In this document: positions 21,204-31,091 of the stretch, piece after piece
Layout of the letters: every line of letters starts with the position of its first letter
Numbering within the stretch: position 1 is the stretch's first letter
NCBI GenBank assembly: GCA_964504915.1
Contig: CAZDFH010000003.1
Span: 85,950 to 149,949 of the forward strand
Source of the DNA: CAJBLF01 sp964504915
GTDB lineage: Bacteria; Patescibacteriota; Gracilibacteria; Absconditabacterales; Absconditicoccaceae
Direction of reading: 5' to 3'
DNA: 64,000 bases
Made by a program: the position numbers and the translations under genes
The notes under the pieces: generated by a model
Database searches by the model: none
Told to the model about the DNA's origin: nothing
What the model saw: only the letters and a program-made list of their open reading frames with translations

Positions 21204-22478
21204 TTACTCATCAAAAGTTTTTTCAAGCAACAATGTTATGATGACGGCAATGGGTACGGCAAGAAGCACTCATAATACTCATATAATTAATCAGCCAATA
21301 ATCATACTGATAAAAATCACGACAGGGTTTACTCCGAGAGTCTTATTCATTAATACTGGGATAAGTACATTATTTTCTAGTCGTTGGATGACTACAAAAA
21401 TTGCTCATACGACTAATACCCCTACCCAACCAAAATGAATAAACGCTACTACAACTGCCACGAATCATCATAATATTGGTCAGATATATGGTATTATTTC
21501 TGTGATTCATGCGATTAGTGCTAACGATCATTTTTGGGGGATATTCATACCAAATAGAGATAACAAGAGTAATGATAGTCAGACAGCGCCACCGATGAAG
21601 AGGCACAACAAGAGCTGGCTTTTGAGCCAAATACCTAATTTTTTATATATTCTTTCGAGTTTCATATATGCAAATTTGTATTTCTTTTCTCCTCGTAGTC
21701 CGGAAATAAACTTCATCACCGATGTCCTTTGGACGGAAAAGAGCACAGCTAACGTGAGCACGATTGATGTCTGTGTCAAAAAGCTTACAAAACTTCATAG
21801 GAAATTGATAGCTAAATTTCCGACATCTTTGGCATATGTTGTTCCTAGATTAATTAGCTGAGAAACATTTGCCTGTAACTTAGTCTGGACTCCGGTCACT
21901 ACGGTTGGATCAGACAGTGCCTTCAGAAGGATATCTTTGGCCGCACTAGGAACCCAATGTGAAGAAGCTAAAATATCTGAGATTGACTGTGTCTGAAGCA
22001 TCGTTTGGATGCCTGCAATATTATTAGTTACCATACCTAACATTTGAGACAATTGGCTCAACAGGAATGGAATGACAAATACCAAGCCGGCCAATACCAA
22101 TATAATAAGTCATAAATAGGCCAGAATGATTGCTATGCCTCTATGACGCAACTTCCTTTGGAAAAATTCAATAAGTCATTCTATTGCTAAAGCAACGATA
22201 AACGCAGTCAAGATGAGAAATAGAATATCTATGGTCCTGAATATGAAATATGCCAAAAACATTGCTCATATACCGATAAGCCAAAATTTGAGTGATGTCC
22301 TATTAGTTAGCATCCATCCTCATGACGTCTGAGCTTTTTCTACTTCTTTTTCTCTGGTCTGTAGCTCTACTATCTGTTTCTCCAATCTTTCAAGTTCTAA
22401 TTCTTGTTTGGTAGTATCAGACTTAATAGACTTGAGAAAATCAGCTCATCATTTCGCGATCTTGTGGAAAATAGTCAT
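21204..22478 (-). CDS. AI-2E/PerM family transporter
   Basis: 424 aa. A charged N-terminal coiled segment (residues 1-50) precedes about eight membrane spans. The end region has family features: ITEIIPYIGPILGG, then WVGVLVVGAIFVVIQRLENNVLIPVLM and a last span ending in a charged tail. The family includes TqsA/PerM permeases and Na+/H+ antiporter members; the substrate is not inferable here. It is upstream of murF on the same strand with a 24-base gap. Confidence 0.82.
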
Positions 22479-22593
22479 GGCTTGAAAAAGGTAGAAATAA
22501 AGGGTTAATGAGTTATCGGGGTAAAGAGTTAACGAGTTGTTGGAAGTTTTTGAGTTTAGAACTTAGAACCTAAAACTTACAACATATTTCCAA
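22479..22593. repeat. Short gap with phrase-like direct repeats
   Basis: Near-repeats GGGTTAATGAGTTA and AGAGTTAACGAGTTG, then GAACTTAGAACCTAAAACTTA-type words. Same style as the other intergenic phrase repeats in this window. No gene or clear signal. Confidence 0.45.
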
Positions 22594-22995
22594 TTAGCTA
22601 CCAGATACTTTCGTAGTAAACTTCTTCCAAGCGGAATCGAATTCCTTTTTTACCCCTATAATAATATCTTTTTTGTCCAAATTTGCAATTTTTTTCTGAA
22701 ACTCTTCGAGCTTATATTTGTTAAGGACTATAAAGATCTTATAATATGCTGTAGATATCGGCTTTGTCACTATGTTTTCATCTTGTATATACTGCAATAT
22801 GGCCCTTTTCACAATGTTTCTTTGGGTAGATCTCTTGGAGTATTTGATGGTAACATGGGTAGATATTTGGTGGAATTGGTTGTTTGGGTATTGTTTCCGA
22901 TAAAAAAAACCAAAAAGTCCAGCTGAAAAATATTGCCTTTTCCTAGACAGAAATATCACATCTTTGCCTTGTAACCTATATTTCTGTGCTAGCAC
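22594..22995 (-). CDS. rnpA: Ribonuclease P protein component
   Basis: 133 aa, basic. MLAQKYRLQGKDVIFLSRKRQYFSAG resembles the RnpA start, and TIKYSKRSTQRNIVKRAILQYIQD is the family RNR-type helix (usual VSKKVGKAVxRNRxKR) that contacts RNase P RNA. It would help process tRNA 5' ends. Divergent from the usual sequence, so confidence is moderate. It usually follows rpmH; no rpmH is visible here and the upstream gene is on the other strand. Confidence 0.72.
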   Translation of the reverse strand: MLAQKYRLQGKDVIFLSRKRQYFSAGLFGFFYRKQYPNNQFHQISTHVTIKYSKRSTQRNIVKRAILQYIQDENIVTKPISTAYYKIFIVLNKYKLEEFQKKIANLDKKDIIIGVKKEFDSAWKKFTTKVSGS

Positions 22996-23055
22996 GGTAT
23001 CATTTCTATAGGAATAAAATGAGTTGTATCTGTATCATAAATAAGTATTTTGGAG

Positions 23056-23322
23056 ATGCAAGATTACTTTTTATTTATTTATCTATGTATTCTTATGCTT
23101 TCACGAATCGGCCTCTTGGCAATCATCGTGTCTTGGCTTATCCAGCTCAATCACAGTCGAAATGGAAGAAAAGAACTTCAACCAGCATTTCTTATTCTCC
23201 AAGCTATAGGAGTTTTCCTCGTCATGATTGGTAGCTTTGCTAATGGAGAAGCTTTCTTATGATTCCTCAATCTGCTCAGTACTGCTGGTGCAGTCATGGT
23301 GTATCTTAAAATCAAGAAATAA
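23056..23322 (+). CDS. Small three-span membrane protein (88 aa)
   Basis: Hydrophobic spans at about residues 6-24, 42-60 and 65-84 separated by a charged loop with RNGRKELQP, with one TGA Gly before the third span. Size and topology are like SemiSWEET or PQ-loop proteins, but I see no diagnostic motif. ATG 23056 chosen over an in-frame TTG six bases upstream. It is convergent with the DUF192 gene, with two bases between stops. Confidence 0.5.
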
Positions 23323-23324
23323 TA

Positions 23325-23789
23325 TTACTTAGGAATACATATATTTCCTGGCTTCATCCCCAGGCTTTTTGCTATTCACTGGTTGAGCTCGATGACATAG
23401 CGTGCATCGGCTACTGGTGTGTATACAGGACAAGGATCTTGTGTACATGGATTCACTTCCTTGGTATCCACTATGTTGTATTCCGCATCCAATCGAATCA
23501 TATCGAGAGGGATCATTGTGTTTTTCATCCAGAAAGGATGTTTACCGACATCCGAAAATATAAATACCATACCGTAATTTTTGTCTAGTTTCTTGCGAAA
23601 CATTAGCCCCTGGCTCCTCTGCTCTGGGGTTTTTGCTGTTTCTAGGTAAAAGCAAGCTTTCTGAAAGCATCGCTGCTGTGTTTCCCCCTCAGCGGTAGAC
23701 ATCTTTGATTTTCTCAGCCATAGGCAACCAACGAGCATAAGCAATCCGAACGCGATCAGTATCCAGAAATATGTTTTTTTCTTTGACAT
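23325..23789 (-). CDS. DUF192 family lipoprotein
   Basis: 154 aa. N-terminal positive residues and hydrophobic segment with LMLVGC (lipobox). The DUF192 core follows: TPEQRSQGLMFRKKLDKNYGMVFIF, then FWMKNTMIPLDMIRLD and the C-terminal VADARYVIELNQGIAKSLGMKPGN. The Gly in NQGIAKSLG is TGA; under the standard code the protein would end just before the conserved C-terminus, so this gene is good evidence for read-through. Function of DUF192 is not established; located at the cell envelope. Confidence 0.85.
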
Positions 23790-23868
23790 AGAAACATTCT
23801 TGGTAAGTAAAGCTCGGTAAAGGTATCTTTTTGGGTCTGTGTTGCAAGAATAGAATCATTAAATTTCA

Positions 23869-23897
23869 TTTGCATTTTCCTCATAAATTAGTATATA
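23869..23897 (+). promoter_or_regulatory. Sigma70-type promoter for rplI
   Basis: TTTGCA (23869-23874), 17-base spacer, TATATA (23892-23897). It lies about 40 bases upstream of the ATG at 23937. Confidence 0.5.
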
Positions 23898-23936
23898 CGT
23901 TCCGTTGCGATTTTTTTAATTAGCTAAATTTCCATT

Positions 23937-24584
23937 ATGCCACAAAGAAGTACCAAAAGAAAACCAGGGAATAAAATGATAGAAGTCATTTTGCTGGTCA
24001 GCGACAAACATCTTTGAGAAAGATTTGAGATCGTTAAAGTAAAGCCTGTATATGTGAGAAATATTCTTCTCCCCAAGCAAATGTGTGTACTTGCTACGGC
24101 AAGTAATAGAAATGCCTATGGACAGAAAATGAAGGCTGCAGAGCTAGAAAGAGCTAAGAAATCCCAATCTTTGGATGAAGTGTTTACTAAGATCCATGAG
24201 GATGGTGGTATCGTGCTTGTGAGAAAGGCTAACAAGGATAACACCTTATACGCTAAGGTAGATGAACATGATATTATCGAAGCTATCCAATCAGTATACG
24301 GTATCGAGATCGAATCACATTTCTTCAAACTCAAAAAGAAACTGACTGCTGTTGGACAGTTTGCTGTTCCTTTCATGTACAAATCGTTAAAGAAAGAATT
24401 GATTGTAAAGATAGAAGCAGATCCTGAAGAAGTAAAAAAACATAAGAAAGCTGAAGAGAAAGTAGAAGAAGTACACGAAGACGGTGTAAAGAAGACAAAG
24501 GAAGAGATCAAAGCTGAAAAAGAAGCTGCAAAGAAGCTCCAGAAAGAAGAAACATTGAAGAGATTGAAAGAAAAGTATAAATAG
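23937..24584 (+). CDS. rplI: Ribosomal protein bL9
   Basis: 215 aa, longer than the usual ~150. The N-domain reads MIEVILLVSDKHLGERFEIVKVKPVYVRNILLP, matching the bL9 consensus with Gly of HLG encoded by TGA. A connecting helix (AAELERAKKSQSLDEVF) and C-domain follow, then an extra Lys/Glu-rich tail of about 60 residues (KKHKKAEEKVEEVHED). Start ATG 23937 gives a 13-residue basic N-terminal extension; ATG 23976 would give the canonical start. Own promoter and terminator. Confidence 0.9.
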
Positions 24585-24693
24585 ATTGGAGTTGGCAGAC
24601 AGCAGACCGGTCTCCCATCTAAGTTCTAAGTACTAAGTTCTAACAAGAAGCATAACCCATGCTTATCATAGTCTAACATCGTTGGACTGAAAA
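24585..24693. repeat. Phrase repeats after rplI
   Basis: GGCAGACAGCAGACCGG, CTCCCATCTAAGTTCTAAG and TACTAAGTTCTAAC words, near-identical to sequences at 4,900 and 31,780. No gene. Confidence 0.5.
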
Positions 24694-24722
24694 GCTTACC
24701 CGCAAGGGTGAGTTTTTTTTTG
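24694..24722 (+). terminator. Rho-independent terminator of rplI
   Basis: CTTACCC, GCAA loop, GGGTGAG, followed by eight or more T. A strong, compact hairpin. Confidence 0.9.
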
Positions 24723-24830
24723 ATTAAAAAAAATCCACTTATAGCGGATCATTTTACATTCGGGGTGACAGGACTGAGAGCTATTATTTCAGAGCGGTGG
24801 GACTGAGAATGGATTGTCGTGGGATAATTT

Positions 24831-24903
24831 CGGGATGACTGGACTCGAACCAGCGACCTCAAGACCCCCAGCCTTGCATTCTAGCCATCTGAACTACATC
24901 CCG
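24831..24903 (-). tRNA. tRNA-Pro (GGG)
   Basis: 73 bases. Acceptor CGGGATG pairs with CATCCCG; D arm GTTC/GAAT; anticodon stem CAAGG/TCTTG with loop CTGGGGG, anticodon GGG; variable loop AGGTC; T arm GCTGG, loop TTCGAGT, CCAGT. C1-G72 is typical of bacterial tRNA-Pro. CCA is not encoded. Three defective relatives lie directly upstream in transcription order. Confidence 0.92.
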
Positions 24904-24918
24904 AAAAAGTTTTTTATT

Positions 24919-25010
24919 GACTCGAACCCCGCAGTACTGCGGGGCGGGCCCACGACCTCAAGACCCCTCCCGAATGGTCGGGACATTCTAGCCATCTGAA
25001 CTACATCCCG
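24919..25010 (-). pseudogene. Chimeric tRNA-Pro-like unit 1 with palindrome replacements
   Basis: The 5' 28 bases, the TCTTGAGGTCG segment and the TTCGAGTC segment match the intact tRNA-Pro. The 5' side of the anticodon arm is replaced by TCCCGACCATTCGGGA (a hairpin), and the T arm by a segment holding CCCCGCAGTACTGCGGGG. The 3' acceptor strand is missing, so it cannot fold as a tRNA. The spacer to the intact tRNA is AAAAAGTTTTTTATT on the plus strand. Confidence 0.8.
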
Positions 25011-25025
25011 AAAAAGTTTTTTATT

Positions 25026-25117
25026 GACTCGAACCCCGCAGTATTGCGGGGCGGGCCCACGACCTCAAGACCCATCCCGAATGGTCGGGACATTCTAGCC
25101 ATCTGAACTACGCCCTG
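25026..25117 (-). pseudogene. Chimeric tRNA-Pro-like unit 2
   Basis: Same 92-base structure as unit 1, repeating with a 107-base period. It differs by GCAGTATTGCGG in the palindrome (one change, making a mismatch) and by CAGGGCG instead of CGGGATG at the 5' end, plus one change near the first hairpin. Confidence 0.8.
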
Positions 25118-25131
25118 AAAAATTTTTTATT

Positions 25132-25223
25132 GACTCGAACCCCGCAGTACTGCGGGGCGGGCCTGCGACCTCAAGACCCATCCCGAATGGTCGGGACATT
25201 CTAGCCATCTGAACTACATCCCG
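25132..25223 (-). pseudogene. Chimeric tRNA-Pro-like unit 3
   Basis: Same structure again, with an intact CCCCGCAGTACTGCGGGG palindrome and GCAGG in place of GTGGG before it. It is the first unit in transcription order. A possible -10, TATGAT, lies about 25 bases upstream on the minus strand, without a clear -35. Confidence 0.8.
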
Positions 25224-25307
25224 ATGCCCTCTTCATATGGATATCATATAAAATATCAATGCGACGTTACATGTTTCCCTTTTATTCAGCTTCTGCAGAT
25301 TTTTTTA

Positions 25308-25664
25308 TTAATTTGAGAAAATCCCCTTATCAAGGGGAAATTCATCGAGAGTGACACAACATCACTCACTAAATTGATAGGCGTACTCTACTCCCTTTTT
25401 TTTGGGAATGGAGTTTTTAATCGCATTTCTCCTGGTGCCCCAGAGAGTATGCGCTGTTAGAGCCATGGAATGGACCACTTGACCATCAACACACACCTGT
25501 GCGATGATCTGATTTGCCTCGAGATTTGGGTTCTTCGTGTTAAGGAATTTGAGGATTTCTTCCTCTCTAATCCTTATCTCTTGGACTTCTAGTCCATTAA
25601 ACTCCGGAGGACATTCCTGTAGAAGCGCTCCATGTTCGGTTTCTAAAAATAGGAAGGTTTTCAT
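25308..25664 (-). CDS. Hypothetical protein (118 aa)
   Basis: Soluble, mixed alpha/beta in appearance: MKTFLFLETEHGALLQE, EVQEIRIREEEILKFL, IIAQVCVDGQVVHSMAL, then a basic GTRRNAIKNSIPKKKG segment. A TGA Gly precedes the last 18 residues (CCVTLDEFPLDKG). No family recognised. It is divergent from the small membrane protein gene at 25672, with seven bases between starts. Confidence 0.55.
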
Positions 25665-25671
25665 AAAGGAT

Positions 25672-25833
25672 ATGTTTTCGTTACTACTTATTTGTTACGC
25701 TCTGATACTAACTATTATTACATTTATGTCAACGATAATATTTTTTGCTAATGCATATCTTTTTGCTCAACTTCCCATTGGAATTTTCCTTTATTTTCTT
25801 ACATATATCATATATTCAAAATCTAAAATTTAA
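25672..25833 (+). CDS. Small two-span membrane protein (53 aa)
   Basis: MFSLLLICYALILT and a second span ending GIFLYFLTYIIYSKSKI. AAAGGA lies just before the ATG, an apparent ribosome site although close. It is 19 bases upstream of the uvrB-like gene and may be cotranscribed. No family recognised; could be a chance hydrophobic frame. Confidence 0.4.
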   Translation: MFSLLLICYALILTIITFMSTIIFFANAYLFAQLPIGIFLYFLTYIIYSKSKI

Positions 25834-25852
25834 AATTTAAAATTCATAAGAT

Positions 25853-27382
25853 ATGTTCCAACTTCAATCCACTTACCAACCCGCTTGAGATCAGATTAGA
25901 GCTATAGAAGAGATTCAGCAGGTTTTTCTTGATGGGAAAAATAAAGTAACATTGCTTGGAGCTACGGGAACGGGTAAAACATTTACGATGGCAAATATTA
26001 TCCAACATTTACAAAAGCCAACGCTCATTATTTCTCATAATAAAACCCTTGCGGCTCAGCTGGCGACAGAGTTTAAATATTTTTTTCCTAATAATGCTGT
26101 ACATTATTTTGTCTCTTACTTTGATTACTACCAGCCAGAAAGTTATTTGCCGACACAGGGATTGTATATAGAGAAAGAAGCAACGATAAATCAGGAGATA
26201 GAAATGTACAGACTGGCAACCATGGCTTCCTTGCTGACGAGGAAAGATGTCATCGTCGTGGCTTCCGCGTCTTCGCTGTATGGCTTATGACAAAAGAGAT
26301 TCTTCGAAGAAAATTGTCTGCAATTAGAAATAGGGAACGAATATGATTTCAAACAACTAAAAAGACAGCTTCTCCATATGCAATACAAACCAGTGCAAGG
26401 AAAGATAGAACATGGTATGTTTGATATCACAGGAGAAAGAATTGATATATTCTCTAGTACGGAAAAATTTGTGTATAGATTACATTTCAATGAAGAATTA
26501 TTGGAATTGATAGAATTGAGAGATTCATTGACTTATGAATTTCATAGTAAAGTGAATAAAATTACTGTCTGGCCGGCAACGCAATTTTTGCAAGACACCA
26601 CTAATCTCGAACAAATTCTCGTAGAAATGGATCTAGAGAAAGAAGAAAGAGTGAAAGAATTTGAAGAGAAGTGAATGCTGGTAGAAGCTGAGAGGATCAA
26701 AAAAAGAGTGGAATATGATATCAGAATGATCAAGGAAACATGATTTGTAAATGGTATCGAGAACTACTCTCTCTACTTTGATCGTAGATTACCAGGACAG
26801 GCTCCCAATACGATCTTCGATTATTTCCCAGATGATTTCTTATTGATCATCGATGAATCGCATATGACGATACCACAATTGCAAGCTATGCCTTCTGGAG
26901 ATAAAGCAAGAAAGATGAATTTAGTAAATTATGGATTTAGATTGCCGTCGGCGCTGGATCATAGGCCACTTGCGTTTGCTGAATTGGAGAATAAGTTGAG
27001 TCGAAAAGATCATACAGGAAAAATTAAAAAAGATGATTTGAGAATTCTAGAATTGTGAAATACTTATAAACATTTACAAGAGCGTATTACGAAAGATTTG
27101 AAATGATGAGAAATACCAGCTAGACAACATTTGGATGCAAAAACTATTTTCTTATCAGCAACCCCCGCCGAATACGAGCTCAAACTCTCAGACAAAATCG
27201 TAGAACAGATCATCAGACCGACCGGACTTTTGGATCCGATTACCTATGTGTATCCTAAGACGGGAGATTACGAGTCTCTCCTCAAAACTGTTGATGAACT
27301 CGTACAAAAGAAACCTCACTTGAAAGAGTTTCTAGATAGTTATACACTGAAAGACTGAGTAGAAGAAGTCTTCGCAGAATAA
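25853..27382 (+). CDS. uvrB: UvrB-like protein lacking the second helicase domain
   Basis: 509 aa against about 660 for UvrB. Present: the N-terminal QPAGDQ motif, P-loop GATGTGKTFT, HNKTLAAQLATEFK, the beta-hairpin VSYFDYYQPESYLPTQ, the UvrA-binding domain 2 with GMFDITGERIDIF, DFLLIIDESH (DEAD-like box), GFRLPSALDHRPL, FLSATPAEYEL, and EQIIRPTGLLDP. About 40 residues later it stops at TAA. Motifs IV-VI, including the HSD and GRAAR segments, and the C-terminal UvrC-binding UVR motif are absent, and the next gene is unrelated. An insertion of roughly 45 residues precedes the SATP motif. It should load damage from UvrA, but strand opening by the two-domain motor would be impaired unless the rest is encoded elsewhere. 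Confidence 0.85.
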
Positions 27383-27404
27383 TTTTACGTTCTATTACAT
27401 TATA

Positions 27405-27875
27405 ATGAATGAAGTAGTTGATCCCGTTTGAGATTCCTTGGATAGTCATCAATCATTGCATGATCTCATGGATGCTAATCTTTTTTCTGCCTTGTCTTAT
27501 AAGGATGCTCATCGCGAATTTAAGCGTATTGAAAAATGTTTTCTTAATATTTTTTGACTCAAACCTGGTACGCTAGATTATACGAAATATCATTCTGCCC
27601 TATCTCATTATCTTAGGAATGGGTCTCATTACATCATGATGGTCGACCCAACTGATCAAGTCGCCACTGATCAAATCTCTGCAAATTATTCACTCTTGCT
27701 AGATACCATGCAAACACTTCAACAATTTTCTGCCAAAAAGAAAATTACGTTTCTGGTTAAGGTTTTGTCAGCCCATGCAGATCCTGGGACACATGAAGAG
27801 AAATTTTCCAATGATTATAATTATATCCATGTAATGCATGAGATTGCAGAGCATGTCAGTCAGCTAGCGCGTTAA
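27405..27875 (+). CDS. Hypothetical protein (156 aa)
   Basis: Soluble, alpha-helical in appearance, with DLMDANLFSALSYKDAHREF and a C-terminal YNYIHVMHEIAEHVSQLAR that carries several His and Glu. Two TGA Gly (VGDSLD and FGLKPG). No family recognised. It lies between the uvrB-like gene and the hydrogenase-like gene with gaps of 22-23 bases, so probably in one operon. Confidence 0.6.
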
Positions 27876-27898
27876 TTTTTACTTTTTTTTCTCTGATC

Positions 27899-28786
27899 AT
27901 GCCTCTCACTCCAGAGCTAGAACAGTTGATTACCATCTTGGACACAGAAAAAACGATTTGCTTGCTTGCACCAAGCTTCCCTGTGGATTTTACCTATCCT
28001 CAGATTGTTATAGATCTGAAAAGGATTTGATTTACGAAAGTCGTAGAGTTAACGTATGCGGCGAAAATTATTAATATGAAATATCATGAGCTGATAAAAA
28101 GCGATCCCAGTAAACAATGGATATGTACTAATTGTCCAACGATAGTAAAATATGTAAAAAATAAATATCCACAGCACGCAGACAAATTGATTGATATTGG
28201 TTCACCGATGGTCATCATGAGTAGATTCGTACAGAAAGAATATTGACCTGAGTTTAAAACTATTTTCGTCGGCCCATGCTTGACCAAGAAGATAGAGGCG
28301 AAGGAAAGCTGAGACGTGGATTACGCTATTACGTTCAAAGAACTTCAGCAACTATTTGATCATTACAAAGAAAATCATATCCCATTCAAAGATTTTAGCT
28401 TTGATGTCACAGAAAGTGGTGATGCTGACTTTGACAAGGTGTATAATGATTATACTAAAGTATTCCCACTGACAGGAGCGGTTGCCGACACACTCCATTA
28501 TCACGATATCCTCACCCCAGACCAAGTGTTAGTCGTTGATGAGTTGAAAAACATGCCTGCTGCTATCGCATATATGGAGAACAATCCCAATATTAAATTT
28601 ATCGATCCACTCTCCTGCCCTGGTGGCTGTATTGGTGGACCGTGAATTATTTCTACTGCTCCTACCAATGAAAGAGCAAAGAAAGTGAAACAATATAAGG
28701 AGTATTGTAAAAAGGATAGAATAGGAAAAAAGGAATGAAAATTCGAATATGCGACTTGACTAGACTTCAAGAATAAGATTATATAA
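27899..28786 (+). CDS. Stand-alone [FeFe]-hydrogenase large-subunit C-terminal-domain protein
   Basis: 295 aa. It matches the Fe_hyd_lg_C fold: LLAPSFPV at the start, WICTNCPTIVKYV followed by YP (motif 1), FVGPCLTKKIEA (motif 2), and CPGGCIGGPG (motif 3), with Cys in each. These correspond to the H-cluster-coordinating regions of [FeFe] hydrogenases and of Nar1-like iron-sulfur proteins. There are no N-terminal ferredoxin domains and motif 1 has one Cys fewer than TSCCP. It may therefore bind [4Fe-4S] as an electron-transfer or sensory module rather than make H2. Many TGA Gly. Confidence 0.75.
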
Positions 28787-28796
28787 AGAAGCCGCT

Positions 28797-28930
28797 TGTT
28801 ATTTTGTCCTTACGGACTGTAATTTGTCCGCATAAGCGGACGTATATTTCGCTTCACTGTAACTGTTTTTTTGGAATACACGCAAACAAAGTGAGCAAAT
28901 ATACACGACCGTAGGGAGTAAATTACCAAT
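28797..28930. repeat. Long imperfect inverted repeat between genes
   Basis: Core arms at 28842-28858 (GTATATTTCGCTTCACT) and 28890-28904 (AGTGAGCAAATATAC), with weaker outer similarity between TCCTTACGGACTGT and the complement of ACGACCGTAGGGAGT. The left side also holds a small hairpin, GTCCGCATAAGCGGAC (28826-28841). It could be a MITE-like element or a structured RNA. It lies between the hydrogenase-like gene and rimO. Confidence 0.6.
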
Positions 28931-28972
28931 TACGACGTGATATGCAAATATTTACTTTCATCCAAAACCCAT

Positions 28973-30379
<1,407 letters not shown>

Positions 30380-30418
30380 AAATTACTACTCTTAATTGTA
30401 TCTACACATCATCACTTC

Positions 30419-30447
30419 TTGACTTTTGATACAGAAAAAAGTATATA
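30419..30447 (+). promoter_or_regulatory. Sigma70-type promoter
   Basis: TTGACT (30419-30424), 17-base spacer, TATATA (30442-30447). It places transcription start near 30454 and so favours the ATG at 30477 for the next gene. Confidence 0.6.
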
Positions 30448-30476
30448 TGATTAATATCATTAAAAAAATAAAAGTA

Positions 30477-30740
30477 ATGAACAAATCGAACATTTTTAAG
30501 AGCCTATGGCTCGTGTTTGGCATTCTTAGCATTTTGACCTTAATGGTGATACTTATTATAGCAATAAGTATACCAGAACCCGTGCTTAATATGCCAAAGC
30601 TTGTAATAGTCTCTGAGCCCATTAGAATTATATTTATAGTAGGGCTTATTACTGGCATTGTATTTGGTTTCGGGTTCCAATACTTCTGGTGGCGACATAT
30701 CAAAGCCAGAAAAAAGGAGAATTTGGGTGCTTGCCAATAA
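30477..30740 (+). CDS. Small membrane protein (87 aa)
   Basis: Two hydrophobic spans, SLWLVFGILSILTLMVILI and IRIIFIVGLITGIVFGFGF, followed by a basic, aromatic tail (YFWWRHIKARKKEN). Gly are GGN here. The start is set by the upstream promoter; an in-frame ATG at 30447 overlaps the -10 element. A terminator follows directly. No family recognised. Confidence 0.55.
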   Translation: MNKSNIFKSLWLVFGILSILTLMVILIIAISIPEPVLNMPKLVIVSEPIRIIFIVGLITGIVFGFGFQYFWWRHIKARKKENLGACQ

Positions 30741-30747
30741 GTCATTA

Positions 30748-30785
30748 TGGGCAATGCTTGCGAATCGCAAGTATCCCATTTTTTT
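30748..30785 (+). terminator. Rho-independent terminator
   Basis: TGGGCAATGCTTGCG pairs imperfectly with CGCAAGTATCCCA around a short loop, followed by seven T. Confidence 0.8.
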
Positions 30786-30803
30786 AATTGATTACTTGTG
30801 GAA

Positions 30804-30830
30804 TAAAAAAAAGCGTGGGGTTACCACGCT
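30804..30830 (-). terminator. Rho-independent terminator (minus strand)
   Basis: On the minus strand AGCGTGG, TAACC loop, CCACGCT, then eight T. It ends the small transcription unit that starts near 30990. Confidence 0.85.
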
Positions 30831-30853
30831 GTTTCAGATCGCTTTACCATATT

Positions 30854-30973
30854 CTAAACCCGAATATGGGTTCCGTCAATTCCGAGTTTAGCGAGTTCCT
30901 TTTGCCAAGGAACCCACCAAGCCTGCTTGACTACAGGCGTCTTTTTTTTGGGAGGTTTGGTTTTCTGTGGCAT
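30854..30973 (-). CDS. Small basic protein (39 aa)
   Basis: Begins MPQKTKPPKKKTPVVKQAWW, continues VPWQKELAKLGIDG and ends THIRV, TAG. It is bracketed by a recognisable promoter (30993-31020) and a strong terminator (30804-30830), all on the minus strand, which argues for a real independent gene. The basic Lys/Pro-rich start and Trp-rich middle suggest RNA binding, perhaps a ribosome-associated peptide; this is inference. The transcript could instead function as a small RNA. Confidence 0.55.
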   Translation of the reverse strand: MPQKTKPPKKKTPVVKQAWWVPWQKELAKLGIDGTHIRV

Positions 30974-30992
30974 AGAGTTTTATGTTTTTATC

Positions 30993-31020
30993 ATAGTACT
31001 TATTTACCATAAGTTTTCAA
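30993..31020 (-). promoter_or_regulatory. Sigma70-type promoter (minus strand)
   Basis: On the minus strand TTGAAA (31020-31015), 16-base spacer, TACTAT (30998-30993). It drives the 39-codon gene. Confidence 0.55.
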
Positions 31021-31091
31021 TAAGAGTCTCTGTGCTTGTTTTTTCTGCCCGTTTCCTTATTCACTAGTTCTTTACTCCTTGATCCTAGCTA

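Noticed and set aside
23346..23370. Hairpin CCTGG...CCAGG followed by T run, first taken as a terminator
   Set aside because: It lies inside the DUF192 coding region, which extends through a TGA Gly to TAA at 23325; it encodes the conserved SLGMKPGN. It may still act as a terminator for the convergent gene, but this is not needed.
24814..24999. Plus-strand frame over the tRNA array (contains TGLEPATSRPP)
   Set aside because: Antisense reading of the tRNA-Pro gene; a well-known false protein seen wherever such tRNAs are translated backwards.
24831..25223. Regular 107-base period considered as a CRISPR-like array
   Set aside because: Repeat units are 92 bases and clearly derived from tRNA-Pro; spacers are a constant 14-15-base AT sequence, not unique.
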